A stretch of 64,000 bases of DNA from Sediminibacterium goheungense (GTDB lineage: Bacteria; Bacteroidota; Bacteroidia; Chitinophagales; Chitinophagaceae), in the NCBI RefSeq assembly GCF_004361915.1, contig NZ_SNWP01000010.1, positions 1,576,050 through 1,640,049 on the forward strand. The letters run 5' to 3'. Below the pieces are notes generated by a model. That model did not search any database and was not told the origin of the DNA. It saw only the letters and a program-made list of their open reading frames with translations. Of the stretch, positions 33,575 to 42,516 are shown piece after piece. A program made the position numbers and the translations under genes. Every line of letters starts with the position of its first letter. Position 1 is the stretch's first letter.

Positions 33575-33620
33575 CAATGGTCAATAGTGAATAGCGAACC
33601 TATTCACCATTCACCATTCA
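33575..33620. repeat. Inverted repeat of GTCAATA/GTGAATA units
   Basis: Left arm CAATGGTCAATAGTGAATAG (33575-33594), right arm TATTCACCATTCACCATTCA (33601-33620), loop six bases. It lies five bases from the stop of the TonB receptor gene. Confidence 0.9.
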
Positions 33621-33625
33621 AACTA

Positions 33626-36088
33626 TTAATTCCCTGCCCGGCTTCTTTCTTCTTCTGAAGCGGTAGTCCTCCTTCTCGCTGCCTGTACCGTATTTTTACC
33701 AAAGCGGTAAGTGAATGTCAGGTTGGCCACCCTTGTTTCACGATAAGCACGCCATTTTTCCAGATAGTTATTATAGGTAATCGTTCCTCTCGGAAGATTG
33801 GTCCAGAAAATATCAGAAATATTAAAACGGATGGTTCCTTTTTTGTTCATCACTGTTTTCTGCACACCTAATGCAAGACCCCATTGTGCTTTTGCTACCA
33901 TGAAGCCATATTGTCCGCTTGAATTATAATTCACATTCAATTCGCTTATCCATCCATTGCCAATGGTGAATGTATTATTCGTTCTTATATCAAAAGAAGG
34001 TCTTCCGTTATTTAGTTGTGTAGTACCCAACCGGCCATTAAAATGGTTATAATATAGGTTGCCATTATTAATCATGTTCCACCACTTACTTATGCGTACA
34101 GGCGCCGACACCGTTAATCCATAATAATCCTGCCATGAAAGATTTACCGGAATCTGTACCGTAACATTATCATCAGAAGGAATATTGGGGAATACATCCT
34201 TGAAACGGGCAATGGCTACGTTCTGGTTTTGTTTGGTGCGGCTATAGCCCAAAGTAAAGCTGATATTCTTCATGGTATAACTCAACTCATACGACCAGGT
34301 TAACTGCGGCAATAAACCCGGACGGCCCGTAGCATAGGTGGTAACATCAATCAGAAATAAAAAGGGATTCAACTGCGAGTAACCCGGACGATCGATTCTT
34401 CTGCTCACCGATACACCCAGCGTATGGTTCTCTTTCATTTTATAATTCAAAAAAGCACTTGGAAATAACTGGAAATAAGAAGAATCAAAGCGGATATTGC
34501 CTTTTAACTGATGTGTATTAATCTTCGTATGTTCACCACGGAGGCCCAACTGCAGACTGAATTTTTTAAATTCCTTACTAAAATTCAGGTATCCTGCATT
34601 ATTATATTCATTGTATTTAAAACGATTGGTTTTGTTTACATCATCCTGTGGTGTACCACTACTTACATCAAAGAATTTCGCATCGTTATCGGCAGAAACA
34701 TAACTGGTTTTTACACCTGCCTCAAAACGGCCACTGGCTTTTAATGGGTTGGCATAATCTATTTTCGCTGTTCTTAAAATAAGTTTACCATCCTGGTCAC
34801 CATCGAGAATATAATCAGGTTGCAGACTTCCGCCATTCAGGTTAAAGTATTTAGTAGCTACCCGTGAAAACGAGGATGAGTTGTATTCACCATAATCTAC
34901 ATCAGCTGTCAACTCTTTTCCTGCGGTATTAAAGGAATGTTTGAAATTAATATTGGCTACGATGTTATTTGCATGGTCATTGTTATTCGCCAAGGTTTGA
35001 AAAGTAGATATTTTTTGTCGCTGAGCATTTAACACCTCGGATCCGTTTACATTAGTTCTCCCTATTTTATTAAAGTTGGCACTCACCACTGCACCGATAA
35101 TGGTTTTTTTAGATGGAAAAATATCAATACCAAATCTTGTATTGTGAAAATGAACAGGCGTTTTGGTGTAATTGTCTTTCAGATCACCTCCTGTATATAT
35201 ACCATTGTTATCGAAAAAATTCCTGTCCAGAATCAGGTGATTAAGATTCATCCGGTAGCCATATGAATAGTTACCAAACAGATTGATCTTTTTGTTACGA
35301 TGATTAAAAGTGAGTCCCGCATTCGATTTTGGGTAGATACCCTGTCCATAACCCATTGTTACCGTACCATTGGTACCCATGCGCTGGTCTTTTTTCATTC
35401 TGATATCAATGATACCTGAATTACCTGCGGCATCATATTTTGCAGAAGGGTTGGTAATAATATCAATCCGCTCAATGGTATTGGAGGGAAGTCCGCGTAA
35501 ATAATTGGCCAGATCGGCACCGGTCATTGGCGTGGGCTTTCCATCAATCATAATAATCACACCCTGCCTTCCTCTCAGGCCAATAGCATCATTCTGGTCT
35601 ACAGTTACTCCCGGTGCACGTTCCAATACATCCAGTGCCGAGCTACCTGCACTAACAATACTGTTCTCTACGTTCACGACAATACGATCGGTGAGTTTTT
35701 GTATAAATGGTTTACGGCTGGTTACAGTTACCTCACTTGTAGAAGCAGCACTTACAGCAAGTGTAATGGTTCCAGACTGCATTTCACTTTGCTGTGCATT
35801 CAATTCAAGAAGCTGGGAATATTTTGTTGTATAACCAACAGCAGATATACGCAGCTGGTAAGTTCCCCAAGAAAGATTTTCAAACAGTGCCAGTCCTGTT
35901 TTATCTGTTATGGCCGCTTTTACCAGTATGGAGTCTTTTGAGCGCAATAATTCAACCGTTGCATTTTCAATGGCCTGCTGTTGCTCGCTCTGAACAATAG
36001 CTGTTATTTTCCCTGATCGCTGAGGCTGGCTATTTGCATAACCCGAAAACAGTATGGCGAATAAAAGAAAAAGGTAACAGTTTTTCAT
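33626..36088 (-). CDS. TonB-dependent receptor, OMP_b-brl_3 type
   Basis: 820 residues. Signal peptide 1-20, an N-terminal carboxypeptidase-regulatory-like domain (about 25-110: ITAIVQSEQQQAIENATVEL, LRISAVGYTTKYSQ), a plug domain (LERAPGVTVDQNDAIGLRGRQGVIIMIDGKP), and a long barrel with a C-terminal NLTFTYRFGKN. These receptors import ligands through the outer membrane with energy from TonB/ExbBD. The ligand is unknown; this subtype lacks a SusD partner. Located alone after the repeat region. Confidence 0.92.
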   Translation of the reverse strand: MKNCYLFLLFAILFSGYANSQPQRSGKITAIVQSEQQQAIENATVELLRSKDSILVKAAITDKTGLALFENLSWGTYQLRISAVGYTTKYSQLLELNAQQSEMQSGTITLAVSAASTSEVTVTSRKPFIQKLTDRIVVNVENSIVSAGSSALDVLERAPGVTVDQNDAIGLRGRQGVIIMIDGKPTPMTGADLANYLRGLPSNTIERIDIITNPSAKYDAAGNSGIIDIRMKKDQRMGTNGTVTMGYGQGIYPKSNAGLTFNHRNKKINLFGNYSYGYRMNLNHLILDRNFFDNNGIYTGGDLKDNYTKTPVHFHNTRFGIDIFPSKKTIIGAVVSANFNKIGRTNVNGSEVLNAQRQKISTFQTLANNNDHANNIVANINFKHSFNTAGKELTADVDYGEYNSSSFSRVATKYFNLNGGSLQPDYILDGDQDGKLILRTAKIDYANPLKASGRFEAGVKTSYVSADNDAKFFDVSSGTPQDDVNKTNRFKYNEYNNAGYLNFSKEFKKFSLQLGLRGEHTKINTHQLKGNIRFDSSYFQLFPSAFLNYKMKENHTLGVSVSRRIDRPGYSQLNPFLFLIDVTTYATGRPGLLPQLTWSYELSYTMKNISFTLGYSRTKQNQNVAIARFKDVFPNIPSDDNVTVQIPVNLSWQDYYGLTVSAPVRISKWWNMINNGNLYYNHFNGRLGTTQLNNGRPSFDIRTNNTFTIGNGWISELNVNYNSSGQYGFMVAKAQWGLALGVQKTVMNKKGTIRFNISDIFWTNLPRGTITYNNYLEKWRAYRETRVANLTFTYRFGKNTVQAARRRTTASEEERSRAGN

Positions 36089-36210
36089 GGTCGGTATTTC
36101 TTAACCAAATATCTGCTGCACAACTACGGTAAACGACCATATTCTGTTGAACTGTAAAAGAAGCTTAGTCAACGGAGACTTTCGTAAATAAATATGTCTG
36201 TTTTTTACAT

Positions 36211-37284
36211 TTACTTAAACGGATTACTATATTTTTCCTGCAGTATACTGGTACCATCTGTCAAAGTCTGCATAAATGCCAGTAACCGCTGCACATCCCG
36301 TGGAGCCACTGTATGCTGTGGTATGGCCCCATTGGTGCCAGCAAGCATATTTTGTAATGAGCGCACAGATCCATTATGGAAATAAGGTGCCGTATTGGCC
36401 ACATTTCTTAATGAACTGGATTTGAAAGCCCTGGTTCCATTAATACCCTGATCTGTAGCATCAGGAAGTCCGAAAGCGGCAGCCGGAGAAGATGTAATAA
36501 ACATAGGAGGTGTATGGCAAGCTGCACAGGTAATATTTCCGGCATTCAGAAAAAGGTTTTCACCTGCAGCCTCATCGGGTGTAAACTGTGCCTGCCCTTG
36601 TTTTACCAGGTCATATTTTGCCTGTGTGGTAACAATTGACCTGAGAAACTGTGCCAATGCTTTCGCGATACGCTCACTGGTAACCTGTGTACTTCCAAAT
36701 GCATTCTGAAATAAAGCTGGATAATAAGATTGTGCCGCTACTTTCTGTTGCAGTTCATCGAGAGTAAGACCCATCTCTGTCATATCCTGAACAGGCATCA
36801 ATACCTGTTGTTCCAGCGTTGCCGCTCTTTCATCCCAGAACATTTTACCTGATTTATAAAAACGCAGGTTTACTAAGGGCATCGAATGGCGGTTGGTTAA
36901 TCCCCCTGCAAACCCTTTACTTTTAACTGCCGAATCTGAAAAAGAGAGAGCGGGTTGGTGGCAACTGGAGCAACTGATGGTATTGGTTTTTGATAATTGA
37001 ACATCATAAAACAATACCCTTCCCAGCGTTGCTCCATGATCGGTAACAGGATTATCGGCAGGGGTATTATCCTGCGCGGCCAATACCTGTGCAATATGCG
37101 AGGGAAGCCCCTGATTGGCATATGAATAAGGTGTAGAAGGCAGGGTGGGTGTTCTGGCCGTATTGGTTGTTACCGGTATTGTATTATTAGTGGTGGAAGT
37201 ATTGGTAGTAACCGCATCTTTTCCGGAGCAGTATTGAAATACAATAGAAACAATAGTCAGCACCGCAATCATATTCTTTTTCAT
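36211..37284 (-). CDS. Di-heme cytochrome c peroxidase (MauG/CcpA family), lipoprotein
   Basis: About 357 residues from the ATG at 37284 (MKKNMIAVLTI). Lipobox IVFQYC gives a lipidated Cys19. Thr/Asn-rich spacer, then two heme motifs: CSSCH (TISCSSCHQPALSFSD) and CAACH (ITCAACHTPPMF), with RHSMPLVNLRFYKSGKMFWDERA between them and the RNVANTAPYFHNGSV segment following, as in bacterial di-heme peroxidases. It should reduce H2O2 with electrons from cytochromes in the periplasm. Frame extends upstream but without signal-like sequence. Confidence 0.93.
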   Translation of the reverse strand: MKKNMIAVLTIVSIVFQYCSGKDAVTTNTSTTNNTIPVTTNTARTPTLPSTPYSYANQGLPSHIAQVLAAQDNTPADNPVTDHGATLGRVLFYDVQLSKTNTISCSSCHQPALSFSDSAVKSKGFAGGLTNRHSMPLVNLRFYKSGKMFWDERAATLEQQVLMPVQDMTEMGLTLDELQQKVAAQSYYPALFQNAFGSTQVTSERIAKALAQFLRSIVTTQAKYDLVKQGQAQFTPDEAAGENLFLNAGNITCAACHTPPMFITSSPAAAFGLPDATDQGINGTRAFKSSSLRNVANTAPYFHNGSVRSLQNMLAGTNGAIPQHTVAPRDVQRLLAFMQTLTDGTSILQEKYSNPFK

Positions 37285-37364
37285 GTGCAGAAGGTTTAGT
37301 ATTTGCATGATACTTTTTAGATGCAGCCTGTTATAAAAACCTTCGCCGTTAACAAAACTTTCGC

Positions 37365-37413
37365 AACTCATCCCGGCCCTCTCTTTACGAAGCATAGAGG
37401 GTCGGGGTGAGTT
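37365..37413. repeat. 18-bp imperfect inverted repeat in a divergent promoter
   Basis: AACTCATCCCGGCCCTCT (37365-37382) and AGAGGGTCGGGGTGAGTT (37396-37413), with two mismatches. It lies between the peroxidase and hydrolase genes just upstream of the hydrolase -7 box. Confidence 0.85.
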
Positions 37414-37416
37414 AAT

Positions 37417-37424
37417 TATATTTG
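37417..37424 (+). promoter_or_regulatory. -7 box next to the hydrolase ATG
   Basis: TATATTTG (TAnnTTTG), only four bases before the ATG at 37429. If used, transcription would start at or beside the start codon, giving a leaderless or nearly leaderless mRNA. Confidence 0.45.
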
Positions 37425-37428
37425 TTGC

Positions 37429-38127
37429 ATGCAAGATATCCTTCTGCTTCATGGGGCCATTGGTTCCGAAGACCAGTTTTCTGCTTTGCGCAGCCTTTTT
37501 TCTTCACAGGACTACCGCATACATAGTTTCAATTTTTCAGGACATGGCGGTAAGCCTATCAACAAACCTCTTTCAATGGAGTTGTTTGCTTCGGAAACAT
37601 TTGCGTATATCAGGGAACATTCATTAAACAATGTCTCTGTTTTCGGATATAGTATGGGTGGTTATGTAGCCATATATCTTTCCACTTTATATCCGGACCT
37701 TATCGGTAAAATAGCCACATTGGGAACCAAATATCATTGGTCGCCTGAAATTGCAGCCAAAGAAATTAAAATGTTACGTCCCGATGTTATTGAAGAAAAA
37801 ATACCGGCATTTGCAGCTGCATTGGCGAAGAGACATGGAGCTGAACAATGGAAACTATTACTGAAAGCTACAGCCGATATGCTTGTGAAACTGGGCAATA
37901 ATCCATTATTACATGATGAGGTATTTTCGAAAATCAATACAGAAATCCTGTTGCTGATAGGTGAAAAAGACAATATGGTTTCCTTAGCGGAAACCCAGTC
38001 CATACAGGCACAACTGCACAATAGTTCCATGATTGTATTAGCCGATACACTTCATCCTTTGGAACAGGTAAATGCTTCATACTTAGCCGAAACACTATTG
38101 TCCTTTTTTTCCGGATCAGCCATGTAA
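37429..38127 (+). CDS. Alpha/beta hydrolase
   Basis: 232 residues, no signal peptide. LLLHGAIGS (oxyanion-hole HG motif) at residues 5-13, FNFSGHGGKP, the nucleophile elbow VFGYSMGGYVA (Ser near residue 75), an Asp in LLLIGEKDNMV and a His near DTLHPLEQV complete the triad. Substrate unknown; the type is close to MhpC/BioH-like esterases. The 3' end overlaps the end of the convergent sensor kinase by 12 bases. Confidence 0.9.
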   Translation: MQDILLLHGAIGSEDQFSALRSLFSSQDYRIHSFNFSGHGGKPINKPLSMELFASETFAYIREHSLNNVSVFGYSMGGYVAIYLSTLYPDLIGKIATLGTKYHWSPEIAAKEIKMLRPDVIEEKIPAFAAALAKRHGAEQWKLLLKATADMLVKLGNNPLLHDEVFSKINTEILLLIGEKDNMVSLAETQSIQAQLHNSSMIVLADTLHPLEQVNASYLAETLLSFFSGSAM

Positions 38128-40491
38128 TATTTTGATCAGCAGCCTTAAAAAATCGTCTGGCTCAAAAGGTTTGGTAACAATTCCATTGATGGAAAGGTCT
38201 TTTGCTTTTTCCTCAACTTCGGATGGAAGACTGGCTGTTAAAGCTACAATGGGTATGTTTATGCCCCTTGACCTGATAACAGATATGGCTTCATAACCAT
38301 CCATCACAGGCATATGCATATCCATTAATACCAGTTTATGTTTTTGGGTATCCAGTTTTTTAACCGCTTCTTCACCATTTACAGCAACATCAATATGGGC
38401 ACCCCATTTTTCAAGAAAGGTTTTTGCTACCAGCACATTCAGTTCATTGTCTTCTGCCATCAGCATTGATACGCCGCTGAGAGGTCTTCCTTTTTCAATT
38501 TCAACAACCTCTTCCTCCTGGTTAAAATTGAATGCCTGTGAAACAGGGAAGGTCTGTGTAAAGAAAAAGACAGAACCTGTTCCACTTTCACTCTTAAGTT
38601 GCAGTTGTGAACCCTGCAGCTCCAGTATTTTTTTACAAATGGAAAGACCAAGACCGGTACCACCAAAACTTCTGGATGTAGAAGTATCCGCTTGTGTAAA
38701 GCGATCGAAGATCAATTTTTGTTTTTCAGCAGCAATACCGATACCGGTATCTTCTACCCGGATGGTTAGTGTTACATGCTGTTTACTCAGTTTTTCCTGT
38801 TTAATCACCAGTTTTACATGTCCCTTTCTGGTAAACTTGATGGCATTCTGTAAAAGGTTACCTACTACCTGACTGATTCTTGTTGGATCAGAAATAATAC
38901 GGGAGTTAAATGCAGGATCTTTTTCAAGAATCAGCTCAATTCCTTTTTCATCTGCAATGGTTTTAAGTCCGGCCAATAAATCCTGAAATACTTTAACCAG
39001 ATCCATGTCTATGTATTCGAAATTGATCTTACCCGCTTCGATTTTATTATAATCGAGGATATCATTTACAATATTCAGCAGGTTATTGGCTGAAAAAAGT
39101 AATACATTCAGTTGTTCTTTCTGGTCTTCTCTGGGTTTGTTTTCCAGTAAAATATGCGATAGGCCAATCACAGAATTCAAAGGAGTTCTGATTTCATGTG
39201 ACATGTTTGACAGAAAATCACTTTTTGCGACCAATCCCTGTTCTGCTTCTTTCTTGGCTTTATTCAACAGAAAAGAATAACGGTAAGAAAGAATCAGTGA
39301 TTGAAGGAAAAAGAAGGATATATAACCAATAAACAATAATTCCTTCTGCGGAGCCACAAAACCGAAGTATTGCAGGTTGATAATAATGAATACGAGCATT
39401 ACAACACCTGTGCTCATTAAGGCATAACCAGCTCCCAGTCTTTTTTTACGATAAGCGATTACATAAATATAAAACGCATAGGCAATTACACTGAACATAA
39501 CCAATAAAAAAGGATTGATCAGTTGCGTAAATACGGAAGGCGGGAAAATAATTGTTATCAGAGATAAAATAATACAGGCCCAGGTTTCAACTGCTGTAAC
39601 ATATTTATTAGAATCTTCCGGATACAGTTTTTGTGTGTATTGTGTAAAAAAGATTACACTTACAAAAAGGGTAAGGTATTCAAGGTGTACCAGTATGATC
39701 CACGGAACATCTCCAATAAAACTATGCAACGCATATTGTGAGGCGCCAACAATCCGATAGCTATAAGTAATACAGAATAATGCGAAATAAAGAATCGTTT
39801 TATCATAACGTCCGAAAAAATACAGACCGAAAAAGAAGAGTCCACACATCACTATACTCCCCATCAATATAAAATCAAGTCCATTGTTCTTCGCCCTTTC
39901 GGTAAATAGTGTTTCTTTATTACCAATTACAATAGACTTGTAGGGCCCGCCTTTTGAATGTTCAAAATTAGCTATCTGTAAAATCAGTTTCAGCGTATCG
40001 CCAACCGGAAAAAGTTCACGCGTAAACTGTTGCCATTGAGGTACGGTGGCTTTTTTTGTTTTACCCGGTACGCCCGATTGTACAAATAATTCATTGTTTA
40101 CAAATAATTTGTAGCTGGTATAAGTATCTGGTACATCCAGTGCCAGGTTTCTGGCATTGTGCGGAAGCAGTACCGTAAGCATATAGGAGGCATAGCCCTT
40201 AGGTGTAATAACACTACCGCCTATCAACGTATCATCCCATCTTTTCGGAAAAGGAATCAGTCCTGTCATGCGGCTTTCCTTTTCGCCGGGTTCACACAAT
40301 TGCTGCCAGTAAAACCCCCATTCACCATCGAGCCTGATCCTGGTGGTAGACAAATCTATCTGTCGTAAATCAATGATACCATTTTGTGCACGCGGAGGTT
40401 GCGGAGCAGCTAAAGAATGAAACAATAAACTGCTGAAAAATAATACTATTATCAGCCTGTTCCTGAATATAGACTTTGGATATAGATTCAT
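38116..40491 (-). CDS. Hybrid sensor kinase with 7TMR-DISM input
   Basis: 791 residues. Signal peptide, periplasmic 7TMR-DISMED-type beta domain (LDGEWGFYWQQLCEPGE ... LALDVPDTYTSYKLFVNNELFVQSG), seven helices (about 205-410), HisKA with SNMSHEIRTPLN (phospho-His about residue 435), HATPase with DPTRISQVVGNLLQNAIKF, DTGIGIAAEKQ and FGGTGLGLSICK, then a receiver domain with LVLMDMHMPVMDG. No DNA-binding domain, so phosphate should pass to another regulator. The extracellular domain probably senses a carbohydrate-like ligand. Confidence 0.94.
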   Translation of the reverse strand: MNLYPKSIFRNRLIIVLFFSSLLFHSLAAPQPPRAQNGIIDLRQIDLSTTRIRLDGEWGFYWQQLCEPGEKESRMTGLIPFPKRWDDTLIGGSVITPKGYASYMLTVLLPHNARNLALDVPDTYTSYKLFVNNELFVQSGVPGKTKKATVPQWQQFTRELFPVGDTLKLILQIANFEHSKGGPYKSIVIGNKETLFTERAKNNGLDFILMGSIVMCGLFFFGLYFFGRYDKTILYFALFCITYSYRIVGASQYALHSFIGDVPWIILVHLEYLTLFVSVIFFTQYTQKLYPEDSNKYVTAVETWACIILSLITIIFPPSVFTQLINPFLLVMFSVIAYAFYIYVIAYRKKRLGAGYALMSTGVVMLVFIIINLQYFGFVAPQKELLFIGYISFFFLQSLILSYRYSFLLNKAKKEAEQGLVAKSDFLSNMSHEIRTPLNSVIGLSHILLENKPREDQKEQLNVLLFSANNLLNIVNDILDYNKIEAGKINFEYIDMDLVKVFQDLLAGLKTIADEKGIELILEKDPAFNSRIISDPTRISQVVGNLLQNAIKFTRKGHVKLVIKQEKLSKQHVTLTIRVEDTGIGIAAEKQKLIFDRFTQADTSTSRSFGGTGLGLSICKKILELQGSQLQLKSESGTGSVFFFTQTFPVSQAFNFNQEEEVVEIEKGRPLSGVSMLMAEDNELNVLVAKTFLEKWGAHIDVAVNGEEAVKKLDTQKHKLVLMDMHMPVMDGYEAISVIRSRGINIPIVALTASLPSEVEEKAKDLSINGIVTKPFEPDDFLRLLIKILHG

Positions 40492-40660
40492 CTGCTTGCT
40501 TGAAAATTTTACTCCGCTGGCGTCAGCAGTTCTGCTTTCAAATTACTCAAAACTTTCGCTAAGTACCGAATTAATCAACAGGTTTCCATATAAAAAAATT
40601 TTCTATTGCATTCCTGTAGTTATACAACCAGTCTCCTTCTTATTTAGCCACTGATCACCA

Positions 40661-40708
40661 ACCACATTCTTATGTGATATGTTAGCTGTTTTATTTCCTG
40701 CAGCTTTG
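40661..40708 (+). promoter_or_regulatory. Activator-type promoter of the hemerythrin-like gene
   Basis: ACCACATTCTTATGTGAT (40661-40678), 22 bases, then CAGCTTTG (40701-40708), a -7 box with C for T in the first position. The ATG follows after 21 bases. Same spacing as 7389-7436 and 9062-9109. Confidence 0.65.
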
Positions 40709-40729
40709 GCCCTGTTTAAAAAACAGTAT

Positions 40730-41416
40730 ATGCAAAACGAAACGCGTTATAACCCTTTTTATCAGATACATCAGGGACTCAGGGCAATGTTATACCATTG
40801 CTCACTACAGGTACAGCATACCAATTTTATGGATGACGCAGCTGCTGCCGAAACGATCGCTTCTTTAAAAGAATTGATCTGGCTTTTTGAAGGCCATGCA
40901 CACACAGAAGACACCAAAGTATTCAGCCTCTTGCAATTAAAAGCTCCCGAAGTTATAGAGGACTTTGAAAAACAACATGACAAGGACCATATGCTGGCCG
41001 CACATTTACAAGGCTGTATTGAACAGTATGAAGTGGCTGCAAAACCCAGTGATAAAGTTTTTGCCGGTCGTCAGCTGCAGTTTTCATTAGCTGAGTTTAC
41101 GGCTTTTAACCTCTGCCATATGAATATGGAAGAAGTGATCATAAGGGATCTGTTATGGAAATACTATAGCGATGAACAATTGCACGCTGTAACCATGGAT
41201 ATTGTTGGTAGCTTGCCGCCCGAAAAAAACGCCCGGTATAGCTACTGGATGTTGAAAGGTCTTGCCACACATGAGATTATTGAGTGGTACAAAGTAATCC
41301 AGGCAACAGCCCCTTCATTTATATTCGACCAGATGTTGGAGCTGGCTGCTCATGCTTTGTCGCCCATAGATTTTTCAGCCATACAGGAAGCTATTGCCAC
41401 CCCTGAAATGGCATAA
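40730..41416 (+). CDS. Hemerythrin HHE-type cation-binding protein
   Basis: About 228 residues from ATG 40730 (MQNETRYNPFYQIHQGLRAML); an ATG 17 codons upstream would place the start over the -7 box. Histidine/acidic pattern of hemerythrin-like domains: HQGLR, LFEGHAHTEDTKVF, EKQHDKDHMLAAHLQ, FNLCHMNMEEVI; a second, weaker half (MLKGLATHEIIEWYK) follows. Such proteins bind non-heme di-iron and deal with O2, NO or iron stress (YtfE/RIC-like). Its promoter shares a palindrome with the cytochrome c gene. Confidence 0.82.
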   Translation: MQNETRYNPFYQIHQGLRAMLYHCSLQVQHTNFMDDAAAAETIASLKELIWLFEGHAHTEDTKVFSLLQLKAPEVIEDFEKQHDKDHMLAAHLQGCIEQYEVAAKPSDKVFAGRQLQFSLAEFTAFNLCHMNMEEVIIRDLLWKYYSDEQLHAVTMDIVGSLPPEKNARYSYWMLKGLATHEIIEWYKVIQATAPSFIFDQMLELAAHALSPIDFSAIQEAIATPEMA

Positions 41417-41452
41417 ATAAATTTACACTTACTACAATCGGTATATATAACA

Positions 41453-41477
41453 GAAGCCCTCCATTACAGAGGGCTTC
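41453..41477. terminator. Bidirectional terminator
   Basis: Stem GAAGCCCTC/GAGGGCTTC with a 7-base loop between the convergent hemerythrin-like and OmpA genes. U tracts on both sides are weak but the stem is strong. Confidence 0.6.
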
Positions 41478-41506
41478 CTTGGTATATGGTTGGTTAGTAA
41501 GTAAGC

Positions 41507-42418
41507 TTATTGCGGCTTTTTTTCCAGCAGCTTGAAGAATTGATCAAGCATAGGTTGAATTACAATTCTTGTTCTACGGTTAGCAGCTCTTCCTTCAGCT
41601 GTTCCATTGTCTTTTAAAGGAATGTATTGACTTCTTCCAGCAGCGGTCATACGTTTGGGATCAATGCCATACGTATCCTGTAATATACGTACGATGGTAG
41701 TGGCCCTTCTTACACTCAGATCCCAGTTATCCTGAATCACAGAAGTTTTAATAGGCAGTGAGTCTGTATGACCTTCTACGATAAATTCAATTTCAGGTTG
41801 AGCATTCAATACTTTGGCTACCTTACCCAGTACTTCTCTGGCCCTGTCGGTTACTTCATAGCTGGCACTTTTGAAAAGCAGTTTATCAGAAATATCTACG
41901 TACACAACACCTTTATCAACTTTAATATTAATGTCTTCGTCATTCAGGTTACCGATGGCCCCTTTCAGGTTCATTACAAGGGCCATGTTTAAAGAATCCT
42001 TACGGGCAATGGAACCCTGGAGATCTTTGATATAAAGATCTTTAGCACCAATATTCTCCAGCGATTTCTTAATGCTTTCAGCCTGCGCACCGGTTACCAC
42101 GGAAAGATCTTTTAATTGATTCAATACTGTTGTATTGTTTTGTTTTAAGAAATCGATCTGCTTATTCAGATCGGCCAACTGGTCCTCAAGTGCCTGTTTG
42201 CGGGTATTCAATTCACTGTTCTGGCTCTTTGATTTTGCCAATTGGTTTTCAAGATCTTTGATCTGATCCTGTAATTCACGGTATTTTCCCTGCATTTCCA
42301 GATACGCACCGCTTAACTGGGTATATTTTGCTTCTGACTCTTTAAATTTCTTGGTACTTACACAGGAAAACAGCAGTACTGAAGAGGCTGCTGCCACGAT
42401 GAAACGATTGGTTCTCAT
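41507..42418 (-). CDS. OmpA-like peptidoglycan-binding lipoprotein with coiled coil
   Basis: 303 residues. Lipobox LLFSC (Cys19). Residues 25-130 form a long coiled coil (KESEAKYTQLSG ... NQLAKSKSQNSELNTRKQALEDQLADLNKQIDFL). Residues 170-290 are an OmpA C-terminal domain with FIVEGHTDSLPI, WDLSVRRATTIVRIL and the GRAANRRTRIVI segment that binds diaminopimelate in peptidoglycan. The protein should tie the outer membrane to the cell wall. Confidence 0.92.
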   Translation of the reverse strand: MRTNRFIVAAASSVLLFSCVSTKKFKESEAKYTQLSGAYLEMQGKYRELQDQIKDLENQLAKSKSQNSELNTRKQALEDQLADLNKQIDFLKQNNTTVLNQLKDLSVVTGAQAESIKKSLENIGAKDLYIKDLQGSIARKDSLNMALVMNLKGAIGNLNDEDINIKVDKGVVYVDISDKLLFKSASYEVTDRAREVLGKVAKVLNAQPEIEFIVEGHTDSLPIKTSVIQDNWDLSVRRATTIVRILQDTYGIDPKRMTAAGRSQYIPLKDNGTAEGRAANRRTRIVIQPMLDQFFKLLEKKPQ

Positions 42419-42516
42419 AGTTCTACGTTTTTATCCAGCTATACAACGAAAAACCATACCAGAATATTGTGCCCTGCCCAAAAGCACCCTGATCCTTCAT
42501 GAATCTCAGCAGAAAT

